Positions 21,401 through 22,053 of a DNA stretch of 22,053 bases are shown here, in pieces. Each line of letters starts with the position of its first letter. Position 1 is the stretch's first letter. The notes beneath the pieces were generated by a model. That model searched no databases. It worked only from the letters and a program-made list of their open reading frames with translations, and was not told the DNA's origin. The stretch comes from JBOGZD01 sp050697155. GTDB lineage: Bacteria; Actinomycetota; Thermoleophilia; Solirubrobacterales; 70-9. The stretch is from positions 1 to 22,053 of the forward strand of contig JBOGZD010000042.1 in NCBI GenBank assembly GCA_050697155.1. Reading direction: 5' to 3'. A program made the translations under genes and the position numbers.

Positions 21401-22053
21401 GGGCGGCGCGGATTCAGGGTCCCGAGCGGCTCGAGCTCGACGACGCGCCGGAGCCCAAGGTCGAGGCGCCGACGGACGCCGTGGTCGAGGTCACGAAGTC
21501 GGCGATCTGCGGCGCCGACCTCTTCCCCTACCACGGGCTGACCCCCGGCTTCGAGGCGGGCACCATCCCCGGCCACGAGTGGGTCGGGGTGGTGCGCGAG
21601 GTCGGCGAGGGCGTTCGGGGCGTGCGGCCCGGCCAGCGGGTGGTGAACGCGAGCATGATCTCCGACGGCACCTGCGGCCACTGCCGCGCCGGACGGCCGA
21701 TGCAGTGCGAGAGCCGGGCGCTGTTCGGCTACAGCGGCGTCTACGAGCGGCTCGACGGCGGCCAGGCCGAGCTGGTGCGGGCCCCGAACGCGGACCGGTC
21801 TCTGTGGCCGATCCCCGACGAGGTCGCCGACGAGGACGCGGTGTTCGTCGCCGACATGCTCCCCACCGGGCTGTCGGCGGTGCGGCGCGGCGGGGTCGAC
21901 GTCGGCGACGTCGTCGCCGTGCTGGGCTGCGGCACGGTGGGCCTGATGGCGATCCTGCTCGCGCGCCGGGTCGCACGCCGGGTGATCGCGGTCGACGGGA
22001 TCGAGGCCCGGCGCGAGCTCGCCGCCGGCCTCGGCGCCGAGGCGGTCGACCCC
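21397..22053 (+). CDS. Zinc-containing alcohol dehydrogenase (MDR), partial at right edge
   Basis: 219 visible residues of a medium-chain dehydrogenase, open to the window edge. Catalytic-zinc residues are Cys38 (ICGADL) and His60-Glu61 (PGHEWVG). The structural-zinc loop has Cys93, Cys96 and Cys104, but Asp90 stands where the first of the four cysteines normally is. The cofactor motif GCGTVG is at 178-183. ATG 21397 overlaps the VOC stop (ATGA), so it belongs to the same operon. In a B6 pathway it could oxidise the alcohol of pyridoxine or of 4-pyridoxate, steps done by flavoproteins in M. loti, but the sequence alone gives only 'alcohol/polyol dehydrogenase'. Confidence 0.88.
   Translation, partial: MRAARIQGPERLELDDAPEPKVEAPTDAVVEVTKSAICGADLFPYHGLTPGFEAGTIPGHEWVGVVREVGEGVRGVRPGQRVVNASMISDGTCGHCRAGRPMQCESRALFGYSGVYERLDGGQAELVRAPNADRSLWPIPDEVADEDAVFVADMLPTGLSAVRRGGVDVGDVVAVLGCGTVGLMAILLARRVARRVIAVDGIEARRELAAGLGAEAVDP

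Noticed and set aside
1..22053. CRISPR arrays, tRNA or rRNA genes, phage genes
   Set aside because: No spaced direct repeats, no tRNA-like cloverleaf or rRNA segment, and no structural phage proteins were seen.

Overview
The window is uniformly GC-rich, with tightly packed genes, frequent 4-base ATGA or GTGA start/stop overlaps, and GTG and TTG starts. The lipoproteins carry Asp-rich stretches right after the lipobox. Together with the protein families present, this suggests an actinobacterial chromosome, possibly of the Solirubrobacterales/Thermoleophilia type. The taxonomic placement is inference. The gene content is catabolic: importers plus enzymes for a small N-heterocycle.

Layout. (1) 1-7129, all leftward: a PF04909 amidohydrolase, a complete BMP-type (nucleoside-like) ABC importer (lipoprotein, double ATPase, two permeases), a CoxG-like SRPBCC protein and an M20 amidohydrolase that runs off the left edge. 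(2) 7130-8000: a divergent control region and a rightward GntR/FCD regulator. (3) 8049-10918, leftward: a second, unrelated importer of the NitT/TauT (NMT1/THI5) type. (4) 10919-13112, rightward: a divergent control region, a luciferase-like (LLM) flavin monooxygenase and an M29/NicX-like metalloenzyme. (5) About 13113-14605: an IS110-family insertion sequence pointing leftward, with a structured 5' non-coding end that is a good candidate for a bridge RNA. (6) 14611 to the right edge, rightward: cupin, class II aldolase-fold protein, two-subunit molybdenum hydroxylase (2Fe-2S and Mo subunits), 3-hydroxyacyl-CoA-dehydrogenase-like protein, metallo-beta-lactamase lactonase, SDR, VOC protein and a partial Zn-alcohol dehydrogenase.

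Main interpretation. Four consecutive or near-consecutive genes (14979-15740, 18546-19478, 19491-20243, 20265-20999) belong to the same four families, at nearly the same lengths, as enzymes of the vitamin B6 (pyridoxal) degradation pathway of Mesorhizobium loti. These are the class II aldolase-fold HMPD decarboxylase, FHMPC dehydrogenase, 4-pyridoxolactonase and pyridoxal 4-dehydrogenase. The last three also share strong signature motifs with the M. loti enzymes as I remember them. I therefore read this as a B6-catabolic locus. The usual ring-opening flavoprotein (MHPC oxygenase) is not visible. Instead the locus has a molybdenum hydroxylase, a NicX-like metalloenzyme and an LLM monooxygenase, which suggests an unusual, nicotinate-like lower pathway. 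The two amidohydrolases on the left could then cleave the ring-opened amide, and the two importers could bring in B6 vitamers or pyridoxate.

A 17-bp AT-rich motif (14/17 identical) occurs in both divergent control regions, at 7159-7175 and 10942-10958. This suggests that the GntR regulator controls both. The IS110 element splits the rightward operon just after the NicX-like gene and may have uncoupled or rewired the B6 genes.
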